Notes: generated from the sequence alone by a model not told the origin. A stretch of DNA of 64,000 nucleotides from JAAURS01 sp044923475 (GCF_044923475.1 NZ_CP137338.1:1240001-1304000), one strand, 5' to 3'. Positions 26,874-36,238 are shown, counted from the stretch's first letter. Made by a program: numbers and translations.

Positions 26874-28084
26874 GACGCAATGTCCGATAGTGGAAAGGTC
26901 GCCGCAATGCAGCAACCCGCACCAGGCTGGCTGCTGACCTGAAAGCGGCCCTTCAGCGCTAAGGTTCGCTCTCGCATTCCCTGAATGCCGAATCCAGTCG
27001 TATTTTGCATGACATCAAATCCCTGTCCGTCATCTCGAACGGTCAATGTTAAGTCGCGGACGTCAACCTCTGCGCGGATCGTTACTGTTTTAGCATTGCC
27101 GTACTTGCAGATATTCGTCAATGACTCTTGCACGATTCTATAAATGGTAGCGCTCAGTTCCGCAGGTAGGGAAGCAGGCAATTCCAAGCAGACGCTGGGC
27201 AAAATTCCGGTCGTGCGATGAAACGTTTGGACCAGATCTGCTAAGGCAGCGTGAAGGGCATCCCCTTGAAGAGGCGTCGCTCGCAAGAGCGAAACGGAAG
27301 TCCTGACTTCTTGCAGTGCCGAACTTCCCAGTTGTTTGGCGGAGGCCAAAAAGGACTGAGCTTTAGCGGGATCTGCCGCTATCAGCTTGAGGGCTGTTTC
27401 GAGCTGGATGTTCAGTCCCGTCAGCGAGTGACCGAGAGAATCGTGGATTTCGCGGGCGATGCGGTTGCGCTCCTGGAGGGTGGCTTGGTCTTCGATGCGA
27501 AGGGCGTAGCGGCGCAGTTGTTCGTTGGCGATCGCCAGTTTTTTGAGGCTTTGCCGTTCGGACAAAATTGCATTCGTTAAAAGCAGGACAAAGCCCAGAC
27601 TCAGCCCGTATAGCAGCGTAAAGCTGACCAGGATGCCCCACAAACTCGACCACAAGCGTCCTGAAAGCCCGACGGGTAGCGCCCAGTGCCGCACAAAATA
27701 AATCTGAGTCAGCACGTACAGGCCAAAAGAAGATAGCGCCACGATCCATTGACCTAGCAGCGGAAAAATGAGACAGGAGCGAATGACCAGAATGAGGTAG
27801 CAAAACGCAAATAAGCGACTACCTCCGCCAAAACTTGCCACCAAAATCAGGGCGATTTCCAGAAGCGTGAATAGAACTTTGCGGGAATTGTCTGCCTGAG
27901 GAAGCTTGAGTCCCATCGCGCCAAACCCTGCAATGCTAATTAACACCAACAGCGGTCTTCGATCCAATAGCAAAAATGGAGCGGGCATCAATAGCTCTAG
28001 GAGGGCTACGATCGATAGCAAAAACCACTCCAGATAAATCAGGAGTGCAAACGGGTCGTTTGGGCGCGGCATCCAATACTTCAT
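26870..28084 (-). CDS. Membrane sensor histidine kinase (NarL/DesK type, HisKA_3)
   Basis: 404 residues. The N-terminal ~190 residues hold about five or six transmembrane helices without a sizeable periplasmic loop, suggesting sensing within the membrane. Then come the HisKA_3 box (AREIHDSLGHSLTGL, phospho-His near residue 215) and the ATPase with RDDGQGFD and GFGIQGMRER. The architecture is like DesK-type kinases, some of which sense membrane state. It is partner to the regulator that overlaps its stop by 4 bp. The signal is unknown. Confidence 0.9.
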   Translation of the reverse strand: MKYWMPRPNDPFALLIYLEWFLLSIVALLELLMPAPFLLLDRRPLLVLISIAGFGAMGLKLPQADNSRKVLFTLLEIALILVASFGGGSRLFAFCYLILVIRSCLIFPLLGQWIVALSSFGLYVLTQIYFVRHWALPVGLSGRLWSSLWGILVSFTLLYGLSLGFVLLLTNAILSERQSLKKLAIANEQLRRYALRIEDQATLQERNRIAREIHDSLGHSLTGLNIQLETALKLIAADPAKAQSFLASAKQLGSSALQEVRTSVSLLRATPLQGDALHAALADLVQTFHRTTGILPSVCLELPASLPAELSATIYRIVQESLTNICKYGNAKTVTIRAEVDVRDLTLTVRDDGQGFDVMQNTTGFGIQGMRERTLALKGRFQVSSQPGAGCCIAATFPLSDIAS

Positions 28085-28127
28085 AATTCAAAGCTTAATT
28101 CAGGTCCGCTGCCTTTTGACCGTGAAG

Positions 28128-28153
28128 AAAGTCATGGGTAAAAGCATGACTTT
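28128..28153. terminator. Hairpin with T tract in the divergent leader
   Basis: AAAGTCATG (28128-28136) pairs with CATGACTTT (28145-28153) around an 8 nt loop, followed by more T on the + strand. There is no + gene upstream for it to end, so it may be a leader attenuator or the end of a small RNA. Confidence 0.35.
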
Positions 28154-28241
28154 TTCCTCATGTGGAGGGCATGGAGAGATTTATAAGATAAGCCCATGAC
28201 AGCAAAGTCCGATCGACCATCCCATTTACAAGGAGAGAACG

Positions 28242-28622
28242 ATGAATTCATTTGCAAGCAAAAGCCTAAGCTTGGGACTCGCAACCCTTTTCCTTGCAGT
28301 TTCCACGGCGGCCCAGGCCAGTCCAATTGTAAGAGGAAAGGTCAGAGGTTATAACCCGACAACTGGAAATTCTGGCAGCGCGGTGGGTGGATATAATGCC
28401 AACACTGGTGCGAGATCCTATCGCGTTAGAGGCTACAACCCTTCCACTCAAACCTACAAGGGTGCGAGCGGTGCGTATAATCCAGTCACGGGACGGGGCT
28501 ATAGGAGTACTGGAACCTACAACCCTTCCACTGGCTATAGCGGAGACATCCAAACCAACAACAATGGGAGTTATGTTTGTACTGCTTCTCGCTCGACCGA
28601 CCCTAACTGCGTAAAACAGTAG
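28242..28622 (+). CDS. Secreted YNP-repeat protein, unknown function
   Basis: 126 residues with a clear signal peptide (SLGLATLFLAVSTAAQA, cut before SPIV). The mature part is a string of imperfect ~13-17 residue repeats built on GYNPTTG / GYNANTG / GYNPSTQ / AYNPVTG / TYNPSTG, rich in Gly, Tyr, Ser, Thr and Asn, and ends with a pair of Cys (YVCTASRSTDPNCVKQ). This looks like a small structural or surface protein. AAGGAG stands 8 bp before the ATG, and a strong terminator follows. No known family. Confidence 0.8.
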   Translation: MNSFASKSLSLGLATLFLAVSTAAQASPIVRGKVRGYNPTTGNSGSAVGGYNANTGARSYRVRGYNPSTQTYKGASGAYNPVTGRGYRSTGTYNPSTGYSGDIQTNNNGSYVCTASRSTDPNCVKQ

Positions 28623-28650
28623 ATCCCCCTAAGGCGCAGCCAGCATTTCT

Positions 28651-28685
28651 ATCCCTTCTTTGAAGCTTGGCAAGAAGGGATTTTT
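28651..28685 (+). terminator. Rho-independent terminator of the YNP-repeat gene
   Basis: ATCCCTTCTT (28651-28660) pairs with AAGAAGGGAT (28672-28681), followed by TTTTT. It sits only ~20 bp before the next gene's ATG. Confidence 0.85.
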
Positions 28686-28706
28686 CTCGACTTTTGGAGC
28701 GGAACC

Positions 28707-29249
28707 ATGCAAACCTGGACCCATGTCGATTCTGAGGCTACTTTCAACCCTGCACCCAGGGTCGCACAATTTCTATTCGTCCTAGATAGGGTGACGGAAG
28801 CGATCGGCGCGAACGTGCCCTCAATTGTAGATTTGGCATACTTGCGATCGCTGCCCGCCAATACTTTAGGTAGAGCTTGGGCTGATGCCTTAGACTCGCA
28901 AAACCTAGATCCTTTTTCAACCGGAGCGCGCCTAAAACAAATTCACGATGGCGTCCATGTCATCACCGGGTACGATACTTCGCCAATTGGCGAAGCGCAG
29001 GTACAACTCTTTCTATTAGGCAGCAAGTTCAGACCTCGCCATGGATTGCTATTCTTAGGATTGGTTGTCCCTATTGCCAAATATCTTGGTCACTACCAAC
29101 AATTGGATCGACTGTACGAGGTCGTTTCAGAATTATTGCAAGCCTTCAGGCGGGGGCGGCAGTCTGCGTTTGACATTCAGCAATGGCATCCCGAATTAGC
29201 TTGGGAGACGCCATTACGGCAAGTGCAAAAGCAATTCAACATTATCTAA
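28707..29249 (+). CDS. Coq4-family protein
   Basis: 180 residues. The Coq4 metal motif HDxxH-(x)11-E is intact: IHDGVHVITGYDTSPIGE near residues 90-107. Other parts (YLRSLPANTLGRAWADALDS) also fit the family. In eukaryotes Coq4 is needed for ubiquinone synthesis, with a reported role in C1 oxidative decarboxylation of the ring. Cyanobacteria make plastoquinone, not ubiquinone, so the role here is open. The gene has its own start just after a terminator. Confidence 0.75.
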   Translation: MQTWTHVDSEATFNPAPRVAQFLFVLDRVTEAIGANVPSIVDLAYLRSLPANTLGRAWADALDSQNLDPFSTGARLKQIHDGVHVITGYDTSPIGEAQVQLFLLGSKFRPRHGLLFLGLVVPIAKYLGHYQQLDRLYEVVSELLQAFRRGRQSAFDIQQWHPELAWETPLRQVQKQFNII

Positions 29250-29356
29250 TTTTGAATGCTCGAATGCTGGATGAAATATCGTCTAGAGACTAAGCGCGAG
29301 CGGCCCGATCGACCATTCTGCTAAACTAAACTATTTTAGAAAGATTGGTTGAAGGA

Positions 29357-30241
29357 ATGACCCGAAAGAAACTGTTCATTACCGGGGCGAGCGGATTTCT
29401 GGGATGGTATTTGTGCAAAGCAGCCCAATTAGACTGGGATGTCTATGGAGCGGTGAATCGCAACGCCATTGACTGTCCGGGTATCGCTGCTTTACCGATC
29501 GACCTCACCGATCGCGATGCCCTGAGGGATTCGATCCAAAATCTCCGACCGGATGCGGTGATTCATGCGGCAGCGCTTTCGCGACCCAACGATTGTCAAA
29601 TGAATCCCGATGAATCGTTTGCAGTCAACGTTCGGGCTTCTCTGAATTTGGCGGAGTATTGCGGGGCGCTCGAAATTCCCTGCGCGTTCATTTCTACCGA
29701 TCAGGTTTTTGATGGGTCAAATCCGCCCTATGCTGAAACTGCTCCCGTTGCGCCCGTCAATCTCTACGGCGAACATAAGGTCATGGCGGAGGAGGGGATG
29801 AGCGCGCGCAATCCCAAAACGATCGTTTGTCGGATGCCCTTGATGTTTGGGGTCTCCCCCCATGCCCAAATTTTTTTGCAGTCTTTTGTGAGTACGCTTC
29901 AAGCAGGACAACCCCTTAAGCTTTTTACGGATGAAGTCCGTACGCCTGTCAGCGGACAGACTGCCGCGCAAGGCATTTTGCTGGCTTTAAGGGAAGGGCC
30001 GAGCTGTCTGCATTTAGGCGGAACGGAACGCATCTCTCGCTATAATTTTGGCAAAATGCTGGCTAAGATTTTGAACTGTTCCGAACAATTGCTGCAGGCT
30101 TGCCAGCAAGCAGATATACGGATGGCCGCACCCCGTCCTGCTGATGTTTCTCTGGATAGTTCGCTAGCGTTTAAGTTAGGGTATAGTCCTAGCTCAGTTG
30201 AGGCAGAATTACGGCAAATTTTTTCGACTAGCACGACTTGA
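29357..30241 (+). CDS. SDR-family nucleotide-sugar reductase/epimerase (RmlD-like)
   Basis: 294 residues from ATG at 29357, with GAAGGA just upstream. The N-terminal Rossmann motif is ITGASGFLG (GxxGxxG), and the catalytic Tyr-Lys pair is in LYGEHKVMAEE (YxxxK, near residue 139). It belongs to the RmlD/extended SDR group, which includes dTDP-4-dehydrorhamnose reductase and MAT2B-like proteins; the substrate is uncertain because no other rhamnose genes are near. Its 3' end overlaps the 3' end of smc by 14 bp on the opposite strand. Confidence 0.75.
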   Translation: MTRKKLFITGASGFLGWYLCKAAQLDWDVYGAVNRNAIDCPGIAALPIDLTDRDALRDSIQNLRPDAVIHAAALSRPNDCQMNPDESFAVNVRASLNLAEYCGALEIPCAFISTDQVFDGSNPPYAETAPVAPVNLYGEHKVMAEEGMSARNPKTIVCRMPLMFGVSPHAQIFLQSFVSTLQAGQPLKLFTDEVRTPVSGQTAAQGILLALREGPSCLHLGGTERISRYNFGKMLAKILNCSEQLLQACQQADIRMAAPRPADVSLDSSLAFKLGYSPSSVEAELRQIFSTSTT

Positions 30242-33200
30242 ACGAAGACTCGGAAGGTCTGAGCTGCATCCCAATTACCTGAGTATGGGTGCCGCGTGCC
30301 TGGGTCACGCCAATCGTGCGGTCTGCGGCCTCAATCATGGGACGACGGTGGCTGACCACGATAAATTGAGCGCCTTCCGTTTGCTGGCGAATGGTCTTGG
30401 CTAAGCGCTCCACATTCACCCCATCCAGGAAACTATCGACTTCATCCAATGCGTAAAAAGGAGAAGGGCGATAGCGTTGAAGGGCAAAAATAAAGCTGAG
30501 GGCCGTCAGGGATTTTTCGCCCCCGGACATAGAGGCCAAGCGCTGCACCTGCTTGCCCTTGGGATGGGCCACAAGATTGAGACCGCCCCGGAACGGATCT
30601 TCAGGATCTTCTAGCTCGAGGTAGCCATCCCCATCGGATAACCCGGCAAAGATAGTCTGAAAGCTATCGTTGACCGCATCAAAGGCTTCGCGGAAAGAAT
30701 TTCGCCGCAGCGTCGTAAAGTTTTCAATTCGCAACAGCAATTCGGTGCGTTCGTCTTCGAGAGTGGTCAGTTTCTGCACCAGTTCCTCGAGGCGGGCTTG
30801 GGTGCGCTCGTATTCCTCAATGGCTAGCATGTTGACGGGTTCCATTGCCTGGATCCGCCGCTGTAAAGACCGCAACTCCTCTCGCAGGGCTTCCAGCGTC
30901 AATCCCTCCGGTAGTTCGGGAAGGGGATCTGGGAGTTCTTGTACTTTCTCTTGAAGTTGGAGTTGGAATTGTGCGATTTGTTCTTGCTGCTGCTGCTGGG
31001 TTTCTTGCAACTTTTGGATTTGCCAGGTCATTTCCTGTTGGGCTGCGGTACGGGCGCGCAGATGCTGCTCGGCCCGATCGCGATTCTGCTTTGCCTCTCC
31101 CAAGTGCGCCTCCAGCCGCTGCAGCTCGACCCGCAGCTCGGCAATCGCGGCACCGACCTGTTGCTGCTGCTTTACGATCGCGGTTTCTTGTTGTTGGGCA
31201 GTGGTTTGCTGCTGCTGCGTTCGCTCGATTTCGGTTTGATTCTGCTGCTGTTTTTCTTGGAGGCGCAACAATTGCAGGTCCAACGTCTGAAGTTGCTGCT
31301 GGGCTTCCCGTAGGGCGGCTTCGCGTTCGTTGAGTTGCGTTTCTTGGGCTTGGATTTGGGCCTGGATATGCTGCCATTCGCCGTGGGTCTGGGACTGTTC
31401 TAGGGTAGCGATCGCCGTTCTCAGTCTCCCCAGTTCCGCCTCTTGCTGAGGTAGTTCTGTCTCTAGCGTTTGGAGTCGAGTGCTGGCCGTCGATCGTTCT
31501 CGATCGCTGGCAGCGAGTTGCTGAGCGAGGCGATCGCGGTTCTGGGTTAAGCCCTGAAGCTCTTTGGTCAATTGTTCCACCTGGAACTGCACGTCTCGAT
31601 GCAGTTGGCGAGCGGCAGTTAGCGCTTGGGTTTCGGTTGCGAGGGATGCTTGATGCGTGCTGAGCCGGGATTCGATGCGGCTTAGAATTTGCTCGATCTC
31701 AGCCAGGCGTTGGCGCAAGGCCAAAATTTCGGCAGATTCTCCAGCTTCGGCATTGCCAAAGTGGAGGGTTTGCTGGTGGGAGCGACTGCCTCCCGTCATG
31801 GCACCCGTGGGTTCGAGCAATTCGCCGTCTAGGGTGACGATGCGATAGCGACCGATGTAGCGACGCGCGGCACTGAGGGTTTCAAATACCACGGTATTGC
31901 CAAAAACATAGGCAAATACGGCATCGTACTTAGGGTCGAAGTCGATCAGGTAAACTGCGTAGTCGATCGCCCCTTCGACTTGGAGATTGGGTAAATCCTG
32001 AGCAGAACGCAGCTTGTTGAGGGGCAAAAACGTCGCGCGCCCGCCTCGTTCCCGCTTGAGCAGTTCGATCCCAGCGGCGGCAACTTCGTCGTTGTCTACC
32101 ACCAAATGTCCCATTCGCGCTCCGGCAGCGGTTTCTAGGGCAATTTGATACTGGGGTTCTACGCGACCCAGGTTAGCAACTAATCCGTAAACGCCGGAGA
32201 GATTGGATTTTAATAAAATTTTGGTTGCAAAGGTTCCCTGGGCTTCTTGCTGCGCTTCTTCCTTCGCCTCCAATTGATCGAGCTGGCGCTGTTTTTCGCG
32301 CTGCTCGCGTTGGAGGCGGGTATGGGTTTCTTGCTCGGTGCGGACGCTTTCATCGGCGGCGGCGAGAGCGGTTGCTAGGGTTTGAACGGAGCGCTGCTGA
32401 GTTTCGAGTTCGGATTGGGCTGCGGTCAGCTGAATCTGCTTTTCGGCAATGGTTTGAGCGAGGGTTTGACTTTCGTCCGTTTGCAGCGCGCACTGGCGAC
32501 CGAGTTGTTCGACCCGCTCTTGCAGTTGAGCGAATTCCGAGCGTTGGGGGTCTAAGGTGCTCAGTAACGCTTCCATTTGCTGGCGAAGTCGAGCTTGCTC
32601 CTGCACCCAGGCATCGGCAGAGGCGGCGATATCCTTAGACTGTTCGCGAATGTGCTTGAGGTCTGCCTGGGCTTTGTCCCGCAATTGGGTCAGTTCCGTC
32701 AGGGTTTCGGCTTCGAGGCTGTGGCGCTGCTGTCCCAGGGCGGCAAGCTGAGTCTGTTCTTCAACCATTTGCTGCTGGAGCTGTTGCGCTCGCTCTGCTG
32801 CGGTCTGCTGGGCGGCCTTGAGTTCGGCTTGCTGGCGTTCGAGCTGGCGCAGTTCGGCCTCTTGGGTGGCGATCGCCGCTTGCACTGCCAGTTGTTCGTC
32901 TTCGCCCAACGCTTTAACCTGAGCGTTCAGTTCGGCCAAGGTTTCCGATAGGCTCTGAATTTCGATGGCGATCGCCTGAAGGTCGGTCTCTAGCTGCGTC
33001 TGCTGTTGCACTTCAGCCTGAATTTGCTTCTGGATCTGCTCGATCTGCTGCTGAATTTGGCGATAGGCTAAAACATTTTCCCAGGTGGATTTTTCGTTGA
33101 ACTCAGCGCGGAGGAGCTGGTACTTTTGGGCTTTGATGCGATCTTTGTCGAGGCGATCGCACTGTTCCTTCAGCTCCTGTTCTACGATCCGAAAGCGATC

Positions 33201-33821
33201 TTCTTGTTCCTTGACCGCATCCAGCTTTTCCTTGGCCTGGTTGATTTTGCGATCGAAGTTGGCAACCCCGGCCAGTTCGTCGATAATTTCGCGGCGCTGG
33301 CGTGCGTTCATGGAAATAATACCCGTCACGTCTCCCTGAAGCACCACGTTATAGCCTTCAGGATAAATCCGCAGCCGATTCATTTGGTCGTGGAGATCCG
33401 TTAGGGTGCAGGGTTCGCCGTTAATGGCGTAGGTGGATGTATAGGTACCCTGCTTTGTAACGCGCAGTTTGCGCGTTACTTCCCATTCTCGTTCGGCGGT
33501 TTGCTCTGCGGGGGACGTTCCATCTGCTAGGGGAGGGGCATCTTCTAAGGGCACATCGGAAATATCGAAGGTCACCGTCACTTTCGTTTCGACGATGGAG
33601 TGCCCGCGTTTGAGCTGAGCTTGATTGACCAAGTCCGGCAGTCGCTCGGCGCGCATTCCCTTCGAACCAGAAAGGCCCAAGGCAAATAGCATGGCATCTA
33701 ATAAATTAGACTTGCCCGACCCATTGGGTCCTGAAATGACGGTAAATCCGGGCAGCAACGGAATGGTGGCTGTGCTGCCAAAGGATTTGAAATAAGATAG
33801 CTCTAAGCGCTTGACGTACAC
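30228..33821 (-). CDS. smc: Chromosome partition protein Smc
   Basis: 1197 residues, full length, with a GTG start at 33819-33821. The head begins MYVKRLELSYFKSFG with Walker A GPNGSGKSNL near residue 32. Two very Gln/Glu-rich coiled-coil arms flank the hinge (about residues 510-660). The C-terminal head has the signature MSGGEKSLTALSF and Walker B FYALDEVDSFLDG. Smc with ScpA/ScpB compacts and segregates chromosomes. The 3' end overlaps the RmlD-like gene by 14 bp. Confidence 0.97.
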   Translation of the reverse strand: MYVKRLELSYFKSFGSTATIPLLPGFTVISGPNGSGKSNLLDAMLFALGLSGSKGMRAERLPDLVNQAQLKRGHSIVETKVTVTFDISDVPLEDAPPLADGTSPAEQTAEREWEVTRKLRVTKQGTYTSTYAINGEPCTLTDLHDQMNRLRIYPEGYNVVLQGDVTGIISMNARQRREIIDELAGVANFDRKINQAKEKLDAVKEQEDRFRIVEQELKEQCDRLDKDRIKAQKYQLLRAEFNEKSTWENVLAYRQIQQQIEQIQKQIQAEVQQQTQLETDLQAIAIEIQSLSETLAELNAQVKALGEDEQLAVQAAIATQEAELRQLERQQAELKAAQQTAAERAQQLQQQMVEEQTQLAALGQQRHSLEAETLTELTQLRDKAQADLKHIREQSKDIAASADAWVQEQARLRQQMEALLSTLDPQRSEFAQLQERVEQLGRQCALQTDESQTLAQTIAEKQIQLTAAQSELETQQRSVQTLATALAAADESVRTEQETHTRLQREQREKQRQLDQLEAKEEAQQEAQGTFATKILLKSNLSGVYGLVANLGRVEPQYQIALETAAGARMGHLVVDNDEVAAAGIELLKRERGGRATFLPLNKLRSAQDLPNLQVEGAIDYAVYLIDFDPKYDAVFAYVFGNTVVFETLSAARRYIGRYRIVTLDGELLEPTGAMTGGSRSHQQTLHFGNAEAGESAEILALRQRLAEIEQILSRIESRLSTHQASLATETQALTAARQLHRDVQFQVEQLTKELQGLTQNRDRLAQQLAASDRERSTASTRLQTLETELPQQEAELGRLRTAIATLEQSQTHGEWQHIQAQIQAQETQLNEREAALREAQQQLQTLDLQLLRLQEKQQQNQTEIERTQQQQTTAQQQETAIVKQQQQVGAAIAELRVELQRLEAHLGEAKQNRDRAEQHLRARTAAQQEMTWQIQKLQETQQQQQEQIAQFQLQLQEKVQELPDPLPELPEGLTLEALREELRSLQRRIQAMEPVNMLAIEEYERTQARLEELVQKLTTLEDERTELLLRIENFTTLRRNSFREAFDAVNDSFQTIFAGLSDGDGYLELEDPEDPFRGGLNLVAHPKGKQVQRLASMSGGEKSLTALSFIFALQRYRPSPFYALDEVDSFLDGVNVERLAKTIRQQTEGAQFIVVSHRRPMIEAADRTIGVTQARGTHTQVIGMQLRPSESSFKSC

Positions 33822-34017
33822 GGATGGCTGAACTCGTGGCGGAGGGGTGGACGCTTAATAATATCGAAATTTTATATAAGGTAAGCCAATTTTCTCAAAA
33901 GACTATCACAGTTTGTTCGAATCTGCGTCTATTTACGTCAAAGTTGAAGGCTAGTTAGGCTGAATTTGTGCCTAAACGCGGAGTGAAGGTTAAGCTACGA
34001 TCTCGCTATTTTGTTGC

Positions 34018-34471
34018 ATGGCCCGCCATTATGAGACGGGCGCGCCTTTGCCGGAGGAGTACGATCAGCGCCTATTAGGGGCCCGCACCTATATGAGCGG
34101 GAGTGCGACGCTGCGTCAGGTCTATTTTTCGACGATGGATATCGAACTGCACCATTGCTACCAGCCCGGCGGCAGCGAGACGATCGGACAACTGCTCGAT
34201 CGCATTGCCAACCACCACAGTCCTCAAGCCATTGCCAGAGGATGCGTTCCTCTGTGCCTTTGGGCATATTTTTGCGGGCGGTTATTCGGCGGACTACTAC
34301 AGCTACAAATGGGCCGAGGTCCTGAGTGCCGATGCGTTTGCGGCCTTTGAAGAGACTGGGCTAGAGAACGATGCGGCGGTCATTACAACCGGACGTCTTT
34401 TCCGCGAGACGGTTCTGGCGCTCGGCGGCAGCAAGCACCCGATGGAAGTGTTTAAGGCATTTCGCGGTTGA
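34018..34471 (+). pseudogene. Remnant of an M3-family oligopeptidase (PrlC-like)
   Basis: The sequence matches only the C-terminal ~150 residues of M3 zinc oligopeptidases: MARHYETGAPLPEEYDQRLL, then LRQVYFSTMDIELHH, then after a one-base frameshift at about 34210-34220, LPEDAFLCAFGHIFAGGYSA, YYSYKWAEVLSADAFAAFEE, and the end MEVFKAFRG. The N-terminal two thirds with the HExxH zinc site are missing. Truncated and frameshifted, it cannot make an active peptidase. Confidence 0.85.
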
Positions 34472-34689
34472 GAACCCAGCACGGAGGCGCTTTTGCGTCA
34501 CAGCGGACTAATTCAGGCTGCTTAATTCTGCTCGGACTGTATGTCGCACGACTGTGGCTTCCTATGGCCGCAGTCGTTGTGCTAAGAAGGGACGATTCAT
34601 ACACTGCCGAGAGAGTCATTTCCTATCGTATTTCTAAGACAGTCTTTACAAGTCCCTCCCATTAACACCAGTTGTCTATTATCACTCTG

Positions 34690-35014
34690 CTTGATCTGAT
34701 CTATAGTCGTGTATATATTTCCACAGCTTAGTTGAGAGGAAATAGCGCGCATGTTGGGCTTAAGCGAACTCAGGGAAACGAAGGTCTATCAGGAAGCTTT
34801 GCAAGAAGGCGAAGAAAGAGGCGAGATAAAGCTAGTTCTTCGCCTTCTCACGCGTCGTATTGGTGAAATCGCTCCAGACCTAACATCGCAAGTGGAAGAC
34901 TTATCGATTGCTCAGGTTGAAGCTTTGGGCGAGGCATTGTTGGAATTTACGGCACTAGATAATTTGGTAGAGTGGCTGCGATCACAGAGTATTTCCAAGA
35001 AAAAATCTCACTAA
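34690..35014 (+). pseudogene. Remnant of an Rpn-family (DUF2887/DUF4351) gene
   Basis: The intact frame from ATG 34751 gives 87 residues starting MLGLSELRETKVYQEAL and ending in the DUF4351-like tail (LTSQVEDLSIAQVEALGEAL). Reading back in the same frame gives SIVVYIFPQLS-stop-EEIARMLGL, where intact members read LSREEI: the TGA at 34732-34734 stands where CGA/AGA belongs, with another stop before SIVVY. The nuclease core is gone. It is a relative of the broken gene at 4547-5321. Confidence 0.7.
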
Positions 35015-35021
35015 CATAGAC

Positions 35022-36137
35022 ATGTCACAAATACCAAATTGGTTGTTCGATACAATAAATAGTTTAAACAACGAAGAAAAGTCTGATCTTCTTCAAGATT
35101 TTATCTTTATTTCCGATAATTTAGTATCTATATACGGAATGCCAGAACCATGGCGATTAATAATTGACAATCAAATCTTAATTGATCTACAGCACAAAGA
35201 AAAAAATAAAAACAGCGAAAATAATAGAAAAAGATATATTCGATTAATCGCTATATTTATGATTTTCAATTTTCTTTTGAATTATTCAGAAAAACAAATA
35301 GAAATAGTCTTAACTCCTTGTATTTTTTATGAATTTAATCAAAGGGAAATTCCTGGAAACCTCAAAATCTTCAATTCTACCTTAGAAGAAATTTTTTCTT
35401 TGATTAGAGAATTTGGGGTCGAAAGAATTTGCTATTTTGGATTAGATAATTATAGGATTGCAAGATCAACTCTCAGAAATATTAGCTACGATGAGAAGGA
35501 AATATTGAAATTGATTAAAAAACTAAAGAAAAAGGAAATGCAGCATGAACTCTATTACAAATTTCCTTCCAACGAAGAAGACGAGGACAAATTGAGAATT
35601 GAGATGTTTAGACCTCCGTTATTTATTTCCCAAGAAATTGTCTCAAGATATAGAATTAATTTGCGATACTTTGATCGTAGTGTCATTCGTTACATTGTTG
35701 CTTGCCATCTCGAAGATAAGATCTACTCAACCAATACTCAAACCAATTTTCTAAAGTCTAAGATGAAAAAATTAAGGAACATCTCTATTGGCATGACCGC
35801 TTCGATTTCAAAAGCTCGTAGAGAGCAACTTCAAGGATTGGCTGATATTGAGATGATTCAATATTGCAATATTTCACGTCAATTTGACCATGATATTAAC
35901 CACACTTTATATCCTCTTACATTTGACAAGAAATTGGCGCATCTCTTAAAAGAAAGAACAAAGCTTAGCGTTAGTGTTGAAATCTCTGGCAAAGACTCAG
36001 ATGAAAATTTGAAAGAAAAAATGGCTGATTTCGAAAAGAATTATAAAAGAATGGATTTAATTAATGAGAATGGCAAAGAAATGTTCGAAAAGTTTTTCTG
36101 CTTTTACGAAGATCTGACTCCTCTTTTTGATGAATAA
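35022..36137 (+). CDS. AT-rich protein with PIN-like acidic residue pattern
   Basis: 371 residues with very AT-rich codons and no GCGATCGC site. I recognise no close family, but a PIN-nuclease-like order can be traced: IIDNQILIDL (near residue 47, first Asp), VLTPCIFYEF (near 99, Glu), LADIEMIQYC (near 285, Asp) and PLTFDKKLA (near 307, Asp), with hydrophobic strands before each. The middle is a long charged helical insertion. PIN domains are Mg-dependent RNases, common as toxins. If real, this would be a large PIN-like protein of unknown target. It starts 7 bp after an Rpn remnant. Assignment is inference. Confidence 0.45.
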   Translation: MSQIPNWLFDTINSLNNEEKSDLLQDFIFISDNLVSIYGMPEPWRLIIDNQILIDLQHKEKNKNSENNRKRYIRLIAIFMIFNFLLNYSEKQIEIVLTPCIFYEFNQREIPGNLKIFNSTLEEIFSLIREFGVERICYFGLDNYRIARSTLRNISYDEKEILKLIKKLKKKEMQHELYYKFPSNEEDEDKLRIEMFRPPLFISQEIVSRYRINLRYFDRSVIRYIVACHLEDKIYSTNTQTNFLKSKMKKLRNISIGMTASISKARREQLQGLADIEMIQYCNISRQFDHDINHTLYPLTFDKKLAHLLKERTKLSVSVEISGKDSDENLKEKMADFEKNYKRMDLINENGKEMFEKFFCFYEDLTPLFDE

Positions 36138-36238
36138 TTGTTTTGCGTTAAAATATTGCTCTGCAAAGAGATTTTGATTGCTATGCGCCAACTCTGTTAT
36201 TTTCTAGATTGGTTTGATATTGTAAGGTTGTATTTTGA

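Noticed and set aside
34468..34665. A 65-codon + frame between the two remnants
   Set aside because: No family, no ribosome site, low coding likelihood, and it lies in decayed DNA.
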